This document shows, one piece after another, positions 8,561 through 18,751 of a DNA stretch of 47,596 nt; position 1 is the first letter of the stretch, and every line of letters begins with the position of its first letter. Below the pieces are notes generated by a model. That model made no database searches. It saw only the letters and a program-made list of their open reading frames with translations, and was not told the DNA's origin. Source of the stretch: an uncultured beta proteobacterium (lineage in GTDB: Bacteria; Pseudomonadota; Gammaproteobacteria; Burkholderiales; Burkholderiaceae_C); assembly GCA_903938815.1 (NCBI GenBank), contig CAJAES010000119.1, positions 1-47,596 of the forward strand, written 5' to 3'. A program made the translations under genes and the position numbers.

Positions 8561-8760
8561 GATGCGGTTCGAGTGATTCTGAGGACGTCGCGTTCGAAGT
8601 TGAGACCGGCTCTCCAGTCACTTGGCGTGCCAGGCACGGCCAACACGCGCCCGTTAGGGGCGACGAGCTTGCCGTGTTTGCGGCCGCGCGAGTATTGCCA
8701 CCCCTTCGCCACGAGTTGCCTGACGATGTCGGCCACATGTTTGTCTTGGCTGTACTTCAT
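8557..8760 (-). CDS. Small HicA-like protein
   Basis: 67 residues from the ATG at 8760; the longer frame to 8784 is less likely. It has a short basic dsRBD-like pattern: VADIVRQLVAKGWQYSRGRK then HGKLVAPNGRVLAVPGTPSD, where the H of KHGKL sits where HicA toxins carry the catalytic histidine. No HicB partner is next to it, and the usual HicA length and GSH motif are only loosely met. It is translationally coupled to the ankyrin gene (ATGA). May be a HicA-derived RNA-binding protein and not an active toxin. Confidence 0.65.
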   Translation of the reverse strand: MKYSQDKHVADIVRQLVAKGWQYSRGRKHGKLVAPNGRVLAVPGTPSDWRAGLNFERDVLRITRTAS

Positions 8761-8806
8761 GTATTGACAGGAGCGCGGCGCCACGTCGGACGCCGCGCTG
8801 GCTTCC

Positions 8807-8977
8807 TTACTTGGAGGTCTTGCCCGCGGCGTTGTTCAGCGCGGCGGCACGCTGAGCCCTGGCGGCAAACGTTCCAGCCGCCACCTGGCCGCCGCCGATC
8901 TTGGCGGCTTGCGACTGGATGCGGCTGGCCGCGGACGCGGTCATGGGCACGGACTTGGAAGCTGTCTTGGTAGGCAT
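8807..8977 (-). CDS. Small basic SMP-like protein
   Basis: 56 residues, rich in Ala, Lys and Arg. AASRIQSQAAKIGGGQVAAG followed by TFAARAQRAAALN matches a widespread family of small bacterial proteins that resemble plant seed-maturation (SMP/LEA) repeats: A-R-I-Q-S ... G-x-F-A-A-R-A-Q-x-A-A. The ATG at 8977 follows a good GAGGAG ribosome site. It is the first gene of the operon with the HicA-like and ankyrin genes, 46 bp ahead of the former. Function unknown. Confidence 0.65.
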   Translation of the reverse strand: MPTKTASKSVPMTASAASRIQSQAAKIGGGQVAAGTFAARAQRAAALNNAAGKTSK

Positions 8978-10070
8978 CGGCACTTGCTCCTCGGGTGAAC
9001 GTTGCACGGATCGGCAACGTAGGAGAGGCTAGGGATGCCAAGCTCCCGGGTCTGCTGCGCGGTTCGTCAGGAAACTTCGTTATCTGCATCAGCCGGGCCC
9101 ACGAAGGGCACTTGCCCGCCATCCACGGCCTGGCGCGTCCCTGTGCCAGCTCGCGCGGTTGACCGATGGATGCAAGCGAAGACGCGAATCAAGAGGGGCC
9201 CTCGCCAGCGACGGCGCGCCCAGCCCGCTGCCGCCGCACGGCAGGCTCTCATGCCTCGACTGGAGCGTCTGTATCGGGCACACATCTACGAAAGCGTCGA
9301 TCGGTAGATGGAGAAGCAAGTACTGGCCGTGTTCAGAGGCTGTACGCTGTACTTGCTGCAAGAACGCAACAGTTTGGAAGGCGAAGGACGGCTCGCCATC
9401 GATTCTTTCGGCTGCACTGCTAATATATACAGGTGAGTTGCGCAGCCGGCTCACGCGCGCTGTTCCAAGCAGTGCGTCGTGACCGGCTGATCGCGAGCCG
9501 TGATCCAGGCGACTTCGGTCGTGAGGGTCATTTGACATAGGGACGGCACTGACCTTCCCTTCCAGCACAGGTGTCGTCAAGTCAAGGCGGCAGGCAACTG
9601 GTGCCTCACGGCGTACCAGTTGCTGTCGGAAGTTTCCAGGTTCACCTGGAGCTCTCGAACTGATGCAGACCGCCCGAGGGTGCTCTCTCGGATCGGCCTA
9701 CCCAAGGAGGCATTCCGGCCGCAAGGCCCCCCGCCTCCGGTCCAGGACACCCTGACACGGTGTCTGGGAGACCAACCACCCGCTGGGTGGGCTTCGGCCC
9801 GCCGAGCGGGTGTCGTTCGGGCTTGTTGGCGATGTTGGGTCGCCTCTCAGCCCGAGTCGAAGTCGAAGCCTCCATGGGGCTTTGGCGGTTTTGGTTCGGC
9901 CGGAGCGATCATGACACTGCCCCACGGCGCCCGTTCGGCGCCTGGCTGCGACGACAGCAGCACCCGCGTTCTCACGCTTGGCGCACACACCGCGCCACAT
10001 GTGTTCCGAGGGAGCCTGCCCTGGCAGAAACCCGCGACCGCTCTCCACCTCGTGCGTTCGGAGGGCAAGC
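8978..10070. other. 1.1-kb region with no supportable gene
   Basis: Frames here are open through GC bias but lack convincing composition, ribosome sites or family resemblance. What can be seen is an AT-rich patch near 9420-9432 (ctaatatatacag) that could be a promoter, and the two hairpins at 9742-9812. It separates the leftward ankyrin operon from the rightward recombinase gene. Confidence 0.5.
9742..9812. repeat. Two strong adjacent hairpins ahead of the giant recombinase
   Basis: Hairpin 1 (9742-9767): CCAG-g-ACACC, loop, GGTGTCTGG. Hairpin 2 (9777-9812): 16-nt arms around a TTCG loop; outer CACCCGCT pairs with AGCGGGTG and inner GGTGGGC with GCCCGCC. Neither is followed by a T-run, so they are poor intrinsic terminators. 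They lie 260-330 bp upstream of the recombinase gene and could be a recombination or regulatory site. Confidence 0.6.
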
Positions 10071-13000
10071 ATGGGCGCGCGTAAGAAGCGGGAGAGCCGA
10101 CCTCATCTGTCCCTGAGCAAGCCGGAGCCGGCATGGTTGATCGAAATCGTCCCGACTGCGGCTCAGTGCCACTGGGCGCATCGACTGGTTGTCGCCCTGG
10201 ACCTGGAGGTTGACGGTCAAGGAGCAAGCGCCGGGCTCGAACTCAGTGCCTTCGCTCTCGAGGCGCTTGGCGCTGCACTGAGCTCGAAGCGTCTGCTCGA
10301 TGCCGCGAAGCTGTCATCAGCCATGGCGGCCAAGGCCCGCGCCTCCATTGCCTTCCCCCTGCTAGGCAAGTCGGGCGAGCTGCATCCCCACTCGACGACG
10401 CGCATCCTGGACCTGTTGAACACGCGGGTTCGGATCGACAACAACAAGACTCAGTGCGCGGCCATCGCTTTCGGCCTACTGCTGCGCGATGCCATTCGCG
10501 GCGGGCGCCACATGGGTCGTGCGCACGTGCAGCGGGTGTCTTCCATGGCTGGCGCGTGCCTGTCGGTAGTCGTTGACGCCGACGATCTCAATGCTTGGCG
10601 CGACCTCGCAGCGCTGCAGCCGTTTGATCCCCGGGCGCTCGAAGAATTCATCGAGGGCCATCGCGATACTCAACAAGAAGATCTCGCGCGTGCGCTGCGC
10701 GCGGTCCAGTCCAACGTCGCACCCTTCGTCATGCCTCCAGCGGCGGAGGCTGAGGTCGTTGTGGATGGGCCCCAGCAAAGGCCTGTTCCCCCAGCCCCGC
10801 CGGGCGGCCCTGCAGAGGCCCGTCGCGAGCCCGAAGTCGCATCCAGTCCGAGCTGGAAAGCGCTGCATGCTGCAGCCAGCCATGCGGGCATGGCCGAGAC
10901 CTTCAATCTCGAGCTCGCGCACGACCGTATCGATGTCAGCGAGTTGTCCAAGATCGGCGCGGCCTGCTGCAAGGCTCTGCGTGGCGATGCGACCGATCAA
11001 CTGATCGATTCGGCGCTGCTGCAGTCAATGGCCGAGATCCTCAATGCCGATCACGGCTGTGCGCTCGATCTGGCTCTCGCGCCGGAGCTCGACGACGACA
11101 CCTGGTACTGCTTCGAGCTGCGCTGCGTCATGCAGGACCGCCGGGCCCGGCGAGGCCTGTCTACCGATGCAGGCCGCCGGGAGTGGGAAGCCGTCTACGT
11201 CTACCCGGAGGTATGCGACCGAATGGAGCAACTGCTCCAGCAGACGCCCGACGCCAAGCGCCTGCGCGGCTTGATGCCCCACCGCGAACAGGCCGAACTC
11301 GTGCAGGCCACTGCCGCCTGGGTCAAGTCCCTGACAGACCAGGCACATCCTGCCACCCCTGGACGCGCCGTGCACTCGACATGCCTGGCCTACCAGAAGG
11401 CCGGCGCCACCGACGTCGAGATCTCGGCGATGGCCAGGGCGCCGGCGGCGGCCTCTGCCTCGGTCGGCAACTACTACGCGCCATCGCCGCATCGCCACCA
11501 CCGGCTGGCCAGCGCTGCATCTGCCTTGCTCGGGCGCGAGCAGCCACCACCCATCCCGCAAAGCCCGCTGCTGAGTCCGCGGGACGTGCCCGACGACGAC
11601 GACTTGCGGGCGGAGTGGCTGATGCTGCGGCAGTTGGTGCTTTCGGTCTTTGAATCGCTGGAGACCGCGGACATTGCCGAGGTCGCAGTTCAGCTCACCA
11701 GAGGCATGGCCGCCTGCCGCAAGGCCTACGAGTTGCTGGTGGCGGCACGCGACCAGGTGCGCCAGCACCCTCGTTGGCGCGATGCGGCTCTGTCAGCGGA
11801 CTGGATCTTCGAGTCCGACAAGGACACAGAGATCAACAGTGATCGCCTGCAGTGCAGGACTGCCGAGCTGAATGACCTGGTTCGCGTCGCGCTGCTGCTG
11901 CGCCAGAAGGCGCGTGACCGGCTGCGCCGCCTCGGCGTCCCCGACGTTGACCTGCCGCCCAGCATGGTGAAGGTGACCCCCGACACGCCCCTGTTCTGCC
12001 GCCTGCGAGCCATTCCGACCGCTCGCGGTACTCGATTGGTCGTGGGTGTGCTCAAGGATGAACAGATGTCGGAGCTGAACCAACGATGGCGCGGACCTCA
12101 GAACATGGGCCGCCGGTACTGGGTCGGCCAGATGGCGGAGTGCCAGCGCTGGCTCGAAGAACAAGCTCTGACCGGACATGGCCGCGGGCTGCGGCATCTC
12201 GGCTCGCACTGCCTGAGTGCGCCTGTGATGAAGTCGCTGCAAAGCGCTCGCCAGCTGGTCAGAGACACACTGGCACGGCTGGCGTTGCCGCCGTTCGGTG
12301 ACGGCATCACAGGCACGCCGGAGCCGGTGGTCGTACCCGTCGACCTGCGCTGCGTCGACCGCCGTCGTGACCGCGAGACCCGACCCACCGACATGCCGCA
12401 GCACTACACGGAGTCGCGCACGCCAGGTTTCCTCAACGTCGTGGGCAGGCTGCGGCCTTGCGTCGGACAAGACCGCGGACTGTCGAGCGCGGCGCGTGCG
12501 CTGCTCGCGCTGATCGTGGCCCAAGGGCTGTGCGATTCGACCGATGTGCGCGAAGCCTGGCGCAGCTTGCGCGAGCAGTGGCGGAAGAAGGGGTCGGTCT
12601 GGATCGACTGGGTTCGCGGCAGCGGCCAGCCGATCGAAATGCCTCTTCTGGCCCCGGTGCGCCTGGCCGCCGACGAAGTCGAGAAGTGGCCCACGCTCCC
12701 CGAGGCCGAGGCCGAACTGCGAGCTTGGCTTGTGGCCATGAATGATGATCATCCGCTTCAGCCGGTGCTGTGGCCCGTCAAGCCGGGCGCCACCATCACA
12801 GCGCTGTGCTGGCTGATGTCGCACTGGGTCCGCGTCCACATCGCGGCCCTGCTGTCGCTGGCCTACCGTCCTGATTTCATGGCGGCCACGCTCGACCGCC
12901 ATTCGCTGGACCTCCTCCAGCGGCGCGAGCGGCCTCACAAGCAGCTGAGTCTGCGCCCCTTCCGTTCCAGGCTGAACGCCGTCAGGCCGGACGCCATGGA

Positions 13001-15188
13001 CGGCAGGTCCTTGCTCTGGATCCAGACGGCCGTTGGCGATATCGCCAAGAGCAATGAGCGTCACGGTGAGCGCCAGAAACGAGCCCGCAAAGTTGAAGAG
13101 GCACTTACCGCCAGCGTGTCCGTCAGAGTTGACGAAGCGCCTGTCGATGGCTCCGGCGAGACGACCGCCCAACGCCAGGAGCGTTGGGCGCGCGAAGCGA
13201 CTGAGCTTGCAGACAAGCTGCTCAAGTCTCCTCCTCGGACCCACCTCCGGCCCGTCGAGCAGATGCTGCTGATCTACCTCGATCTGGAGGTCGAATTGAC
13301 TCGTGCGCGCGACAAGGATGCCATCTCGCCGGGGACCTACTATGACTATCTCTCGGCGGTGAGGGCGCAGTTGGAGCAGCACTGGCCTGCGCATGCTGAG
13401 CCCACACAGATCCTCGGGCGGACCTGGCGGAAGATCACGCGCCGCGTCCTCAAGCGCCTGGCCGGGGAGTCCGACACCACGCATGCCGCGCGGTGCAAGG
13501 CCTGGCGGCGCATTCTCAATGTGCTGGCGTCGCATCCGGCCTACGAGGCGGCATCATCGGCACTGGACGAGTCCGGGGCGACCTCGAAGCGCCAGAAGTA
13601 CATCCCGTCAGCGGCCTCGGCTCTGTGGCCGCGTCGCCTGCTGCCGGCGATCCAGATGGGCATCGCAGAGCACTTGCGCGGCGAACCTCTGGCGCCGGTC
13701 CAGGCACGAGCCCTCTGCTCGCTCTTGCTGGAGGCAGGTCCTCGGCGTTCCGAAGCCTGCGGCGTCCGTGCCGGGGACCTCTCACAGGACGGTACCTGGT
13801 ACCAGCGCTTCCCGTCCGGGCACGACAACAAGAAAACCCGTCTTTCGGTCGGACGGTCGCGGCTCGGCTCGCCGCTTGACGCCCGGATGCGTGAGCTGCG
13901 CGCGCTGGTGCGAGGTCTTCACCCGACGCCCGCCTACCTGTTCGGGGAGAGTGCGAGCGACGACAGCCTGACCTATCCGCAGACGCTGGTCGATCTGATC
14001 GTTGACGTGGCGCGGGACAAGATCGGCTCCGAACTGGTTGTGGCGCATGGTGCCCGTGGCAGCGCCGCCATGCACTTGCTTGTGCCTGACTGGGAGGCCC
14101 GGATCGAGGCGCTCTCTGAAGGTCCGTTCAAGCTGGCCGATGCGCTGGCGATCGTGGCTGCGCTGGAGGGTGTCGGCCCGGATCACCTCGCCCACATGCT
14201 CTGCTCGATCGGCCACGCCTCGCACAAGACTTTCGTGCGCAGGTATTTCACCTGCTGGCCATTGCTGTTCGCAGCCTGCATGCGTGCATCGCTTTCGGAC
14301 ATCGAGCTGAAGCCTGAATTGATCCGCAAGATGCCGCACCTCAAGGACGACACGGCGCGCGCAAGGGCCGTTCTACGAAGGCGTCGCGCCAAGTGCGACG
14401 TGCCCAAGGGAACTCCCTCTGACGACTGGGAGTGGGCAATCAGCCATCACTACCCGCCACGGAAGCCGGGCCCCAAGCCGAGGCCGCTGAGGGTTACCAG
14501 GCTCGACCAGGAGGTGCCGCCGGGTGCTGGTGGTGCCGACGCGGTCAGGCCTGTTGACATGCCTGCCTTCGGGCTTCTGCTGGACTATCAGGTCAGGCGG
14601 CATCTTGGCTTCATCACCGTTCAGGCCGCGAAGGACGCGACGTTGGGTATCGAAGTGGCGCGCTGGCTGGATCAATCGGCTTGCGGCACGCCGGCGCCGT
14701 CATCTCACGAGCCCGATGAAAGCGCGTCAGCGAAGCCGACGAACGCCCGTACCTTCTTGTTGAATCAGATCAACTCGCCGCACGGCCGGGGTCTGATTGC
14801 CGCGTTGGCCGCTGCGTCACCGCTGTGGAAGGAGTTGGCCGGACTGCTGCAGGACAGCGCCAACGCGCCCCCCGTGACGCGCGAGCTCGTCGTCGCCTTG
14901 CGCGACCTGCTGCCCCCGGCCCTGTCCGTACACGTCGCGATTTCCGAAGAGCGCTGTCCGGCGCCGTTGGCTCGAAGCCTTGACGGTCTTGTCCGGGTGC
15001 GTATGGACTTTTCGCCAAACGTCGAGCGAGCGCGCCCTCGAGTTCGCGTGATGCTCACACAACTCGACAAGCACGGCGATGTCATGCACGGGCACGCCGC
15101 GGTGCTTACGCACTTCGCGAGCGTTGCGCTTGCCATTTGTCCTGTCCTTGTCCAACTCGTCGAGAACCATGATCAGAGAACTACGTGA
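10071..15188 (+). CDS. Giant tyrosine recombinase (1705 residues)
   Basis: The ATG at 10071 has a clear ribosome site (cggagggcaagc). The catalytic tyrosine-recombinase set is complete near residues 1225-1392: R1225 in EAGPRRSEACG, H1326 and R1329 in HGARGSA, H1382 in IGHASHKTF, and nucleophile Y1392 in RRYFTC; a lysine in HDNKKTRLS can be the beta-turn Lys. Normal integrases have 300-450 residues, so about 1200 residues are extra. Two earlier stretches look like degenerate integrase C-termini (around 480-500, ending VGNYYAPSP, and 680-720, with GRRYW and GHGRG) but lack the full catalytic set. The protein overlaps the next gene by 20 bp. It may mobilise or resolve the plasmid or an element inside it. 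Residue counts derive from codon position. Confidence 0.8.
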   Translation: MGARKKRESRPHLSLSKPEPAWLIEIVPTAAQCHWAHRLVVALDLEVDGQGASAGLELSAFALEALGAALSSKRLLDAAKLSSAMAAKARASIAFPLLGKSGELHPHSTTRILDLLNTRVRIDNNKTQCAAIAFGLLLRDAIRGGRHMGRAHVQRVSSMAGACLSVVVDADDLNAWRDLAALQPFDPRALEEFIEGHRDTQQEDLARALRAVQSNVAPFVMPPAAEAEVVVDGPQQRPVPPAPPGGPAEARREPEVASSPSWKALHAAASHAGMAETFNLELAHDRIDVSELSKIGAACCKALRGDATDQLIDSALLQSMAEILNADHGCALDLALAPELDDDTWYCFELRCVMQDRRARRGLSTDAGRREWEAVYVYPEVCDRMEQLLQQTPDAKRLRGLMPHREQAELVQATAAWVKSLTDQAHPATPGRAVHSTCLAYQKAGATDVEISAMARAPAAASASVGNYYAPSPHRHHRLASAASALLGREQPPPIPQSPLLSPRDVPDDDDLRAEWLMLRQLVLSVFESLETADIAEVAVQLTRGMAACRKAYELLVAARDQVRQHPRWRDAALSADWIFESDKDTEINSDRLQCRTAELNDLVRVALLLRQKARDRLRRLGVPDVDLPPSMVKVTPDTPLFCRLRAIPTARGTRLVVGVLKDEQMSELNQRWRGPQNMGRRYWVGQMAECQRWLEEQALTGHGRGLRHLGSHCLSAPVMKSLQSARQLVRDTLARLALPPFGDGITGTPEPVVVPVDLRCVDRRRDRETRPTDMPQHYTESRTPGFLNVVGRLRPCVGQDRGLSSAARALLALIVAQGLCDSTDVREAWRSLREQWRKKGSVWIDWVRGSGQPIEMPLLAPVRLAADEVEKWPTLPEAEAELRAWLVAMNDDHPLQPVLWPVKPGATITALCWLMSHWVRVHIAALLSLAYRPDFMAATLDRHSLDLLQRRERPHKQLSLRPFRSRLNAVRPDAMDGRSLLWIQTAVGDIAKSNERHGERQKRARKVEEALTASVSVRVDEAPVDGSGETTAQRQERWAREATELADKLLKSPPRTHLRPVEQMLLIYLDLEVELTRARDKDAISPGTYYDYLSAVRAQLEQHWPAHAEPTQILGRTWRKITRRVLKRLAGESDTTHAARCKAWRRILNVLASHPAYEAASSALDESGATSKRQKYIPSAASALWPRRLLPAIQMGIAEHLRGEPLAPVQARALCSLLLEAGPRRSEACGVRAGDLSQDGTWYQRFPSGHDNKKTRLSVGRSRLGSPLDARMRELRALVRGLHPTPAYLFGESASDDSLTYPQTLVDLIVDVARDKIGSELVVAHGARGSAAMHLLVPDWEARIEALSEGPFKLADALAIVAALEGVGPDHLAHMLCSIGHASHKTFVRRYFTCWPLLFAACMRASLSDIELKPELIRKMPHLKDDTARARAVLRRRRAKCDVPKGTPSDDWEWAISHHYPPRKPGPKPRPLRVTRLDQEVPPGAGGADAVRPVDMPAFGLLLDYQVRRHLGFITVQAAKDATLGIEVARWLDQSACGTPAPSSHEPDESASAKPTNARTFLLNQINSPHGRGLIAALAAASPLWKELAGLLQDSANAPPVTRELVVALRDLLPPALSVHVAISEERCPAPLARSLDGLVRVRMDFSPNVERARPRVRVMLTQLDKHGDVMHGHAAVLTHFASVALAICPVLVQLVENHDQRTT

Positions 15189-16320
15189 AGAGGCCTTCCG
15201 CCAGGGCAAACTGGCCCCAGAGCAGACCTCGGTCTCGGTGCAGGTCGCCGAAAGGGCGGAACTGCCGCAAACCAAGGACGGCTACGTACTTGTGGCAGAT
15301 CTCGGCTCTCTCCTCACTGAGCGTCTGCAGGCACATGAGAACGGCGTTTCTACCGAGAGTCGCCAGGTCTTGGCATGCAACTTCGGACCCAACGGCGAAA
15401 TTCAGTTCAGGAGCTTCACGGTTCTTGGGCCGCCGCGAAACCCGCAGCCGCATGATCCGCTGCCAATCGAGGAGTCGCACGAGCCGGCCGATGTCAACCC
15501 CGCACCGACAGAGCGCCCGCAGCAGCCTCCGGACACAGCTGGCGGCAGGGCATTGGTACGACCGGGGCCCGTCTTCATCTCGTCGGGTCCAGTTCCGCCG
15601 CCCGCGCAGCAGCCGCTGGAGTTCAAGGGCACGGCTCTGCATGAACGGATGAACAGGGACAAGGACACCCACCTCGTGCTCAGGGTCCTTCGTGAGCGCA
15701 AGAAAGGACGCATCAATACTCATGAGGAGCTAGACACGTGGCTCAAGGGAGCCCAAGACCAGATCAGGGTGCGGCGCATGATCGCGCTGACGGATTCCAA
15801 CACGCCTCCTGAGGCAACGCGCCACGGTCAGGTGCAATGGAATGACGTCGAGGGCATCAAGGGATACCTGCCGTTCTGCGACCCTGAAATGGTGGTGGGA
15901 AGGGTTGTCGGTGCGTTTGGTCCCACCGGCTCACCGGCGCCGGCGACCGTCAAGCTGGACTTGCTGTGGGCACTTCACCCAGAGAAGTCCAAAGACTCAT
16001 CGTTCTTCAGACCCAAGCGCACGGGACCGCTCACCATCGAGTTGCACGTCGAGAGCGTCGAAGTGGGGCTGCGCCTCGTGCAGTTCTGGGGGAGAGGAAA
16101 GGTTCGCCTCAAACTTACGGTCAGCCGCGGCGTGGAACTGCACGGGCGGTTTCGAAGGACAGTCGCTGAGGTTTACCCCGAGGGGCTGAATGAGTCTGAA
16201 CTTCGAGCCCAGGCGGATTGGGTGGCGCGCGAACTGGCGAGGGTGGCGCCGGCATCCGAAGAGTGGTTTGCTCCAGAGCCGACCCAGGCGGATGTCGAGA
16301 AGAACGCGGACGAGCCCTGA
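15169..16320 (+). CDS. Unknown protein, partner of the giant recombinase
   Basis: 383 residues from the ATG at 15169, which lies 20 bp inside the end of the recombinase gene, so the two are one transcription unit. The N-terminal ~90 residues are globular, then a Pro-rich linker (about 105-185: NPQPHDPLPIEESHEPADVN) leads to a C-terminal domain of ~190 residues with LVLRVLRERKKGRINTHEEL and VKLDLLWALHPEKS. No signal peptide or membrane segment. I do not recognise a family. Coupling suggests a DNA-binding accessory or directionality factor, which is inference only. The gene ends 130 bp before the IS21 element. Confidence 0.6.
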   Translation: MIRELREEAFRQGKLAPEQTSVSVQVAERAELPQTKDGYVLVADLGSLLTERLQAHENGVSTESRQVLACNFGPNGEIQFRSFTVLGPPRNPQPHDPLPIEESHEPADVNPAPTERPQQPPDTAGGRALVRPGPVFISSGPVPPPAQQPLEFKGTALHERMNRDKDTHLVLRVLRERKKGRINTHEELDTWLKGAQDQIRVRRMIALTDSNTPPEATRHGQVQWNDVEGIKGYLPFCDPEMVVGRVVGAFGPTGSPAPATVKLDLLWALHPEKSKDSSFFRPKRTGPLTIELHVESVEVGLRLVQFWGRGKVRLKLTVSRGVELHGRFRRTVAEVYPEGLNESELRAQADWVARELARVAPASEEWFAPEPTQADVEKNADEP

Positions 16321-16521
16321 ATGATCCAAGGGCATGGCCGTTCACCCGCGCGGCGGTCGAAATCGATGCAGCGCGTACGCCTAGATATTGGTGATGCGCG
16401 TCCCGAGACGCGGTATCGCGTACTTCGATGCCAACCGCATTGGAGAACACTGTCAGGCGACACGACAAACTGACCCCCTGACGACACGAGGAATTGACCC
16501 CCTTCGTGGAAGGAGGTCGAA

Positions 16522-17837
16522 GTGGAAGAAGTGGTCGAGCAAGCTCCCCGGTCCGAGTGGATCGATGGGAGGCAGGCGATGCAAACGCCTGAGGACGTGC
16601 AGGCGATGCTTAAGCTGGCGTCGCTGGGCTGGGGCGCCAAGCGCATCAGCCGTGAGCTGGGCTGCAGCCGCAACACGGTGCGCGGCTATCTGCGCCAAGG
16701 GGGTTGGCAGCCCTACCAGTCCCCGCGGCGTCCTGGCCGGCTGACGCCCCACCGCGAGTGGCTGGCCGAGCGGTTCCGCCAGCACCGCGGCAACTGCGAT
16801 GTGGTGCGCCAGGAGTTGCAGCGGGAACACGGCATTGCGGTGAGCCTGCGCACCGTCGAGCGTGCCGTGGCGCACCTGCGCCGCGAAGTGCTCGCCCAGA
16901 CGGCGGCTACCGTTCGCTTCGAGACCCCGCCGGGTCACCAGTTGCAGATCGACTTCGGCACGGTGCGCGTGCCGGTGGGCGACGAGTTGGTCAAGGTTCA
17001 CCTGTTCGTGGCCACGCTGGGCTACTCGCGCCGGACCTACGTGGCCCTGTTCCTGCACGAGCGACAGTCGGCGTGGCTGCAGGGCTTGGAAGGCGCGTTC
17101 CGCCACTTCGGCGGCACGCCCCGGGAGGTGCTGGTCGACAACGCCCGAGCGCTCGTCAACGAGCACGACGCCCAGACCCGCGAGGTCGCCTTCAACGACC
17201 GCTTCCATGCCTTCTGCCGCTACTGGGGCGTGACGCCACGGGCGTGTGCACCGTACCGTGCCCGCACCAAGGGCAAGGACGAGCGCGGCGTGGGCTACGT
17301 CAAGCGCAACGCCATCGCCGGCCATCGCTTCGCCTCGCTGGAGGAACTGCAAGCGCACCTCGTGCGCTGGATGCGTGAGGTGGCCGACGTGCGAGTGCAC
17401 GGCACCACCGCCGAGCCGCCCATCGACCGCTTCGAACGCGACGAGCGTGGCGCGCTCAGCCCGTTGGCCGCCAAGGCGCCGTTCCTGCAGGTGCGTGAAC
17501 TCAGCCGCCGCGTTCACACGGACGCCTGCATCGAGCTCGACACCAACCGCTACAGCGTGCCGTGGAAGCTCATCGGCGAGACCGTCACCGTCGTCGTGGC
17601 CGACAGGCAGGTGCGAGTGCAGTACGCCGGCCAGGAGGTGGCTTGCCATGCGCAGAACGCCGGCCGGCGCACCAGCATCATCGAGCGCAGCCATCTCGTG
17701 GGCATCGTCGGCGCACACCTGGTCGGGGTGAGCTGGCTGGCACGCCCGAGCGCCGCCACAGCGCCACCGCCAGCCGCGCCGGCTGAACTGCTTCGGCCGC
17801 TGGCCGAGTACGAGACGGCCCTCGGAGGAGGCTGGTG

Positions 17838-17838
<1 letters not shown>
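16522..17838 (+). CDS. istA: IS21-family transposase IstA
   Basis: 438 residues from GTG at 16522, chosen because a perfect aaggaggt lies 4 nt upstream; an ATG at 16579 is the alternative. N-terminal HTH (KRISRELGCSRNTVRGYLRQ), then the DDE integrase core: D in LQIDFG, D in VLVDNARAL and E in KGKDERGVGY. The C-terminal Mu-type domain ends in the LGGGW tail. Normal length and apparently intact. Followed directly by istB. Confidence 0.95.
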
Positions 17839-18650
<812 letters not shown>

Positions 18651-18751
18651 TCAGCAACCGGGGGTCACTTCTGGATGTCGCCAGGGGGTCAGTTCCTGAT
18701 GTCGCTTGACATCAGTACTTGGCGCGTTCTGCACTTAATCGTGCACGGGAC

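Noticed and set aside
7337..8767. 476-residue plus-strand open frame
   Set aside because: Antisense to the ankyrin gene and without any domain pattern; the ankyrin frame has repeats and an operon context.
9777..9812. Integron attC site
   Set aside because: The hairpin lacks the R''/R' core triplets and bulged bases in the right places, and no IntI or cassette array is nearby.
11793..13535. 580-residue minus-strand open frame
   Set aside because: Antisense to the giant recombinase gene; composition is that of a shadow frame.
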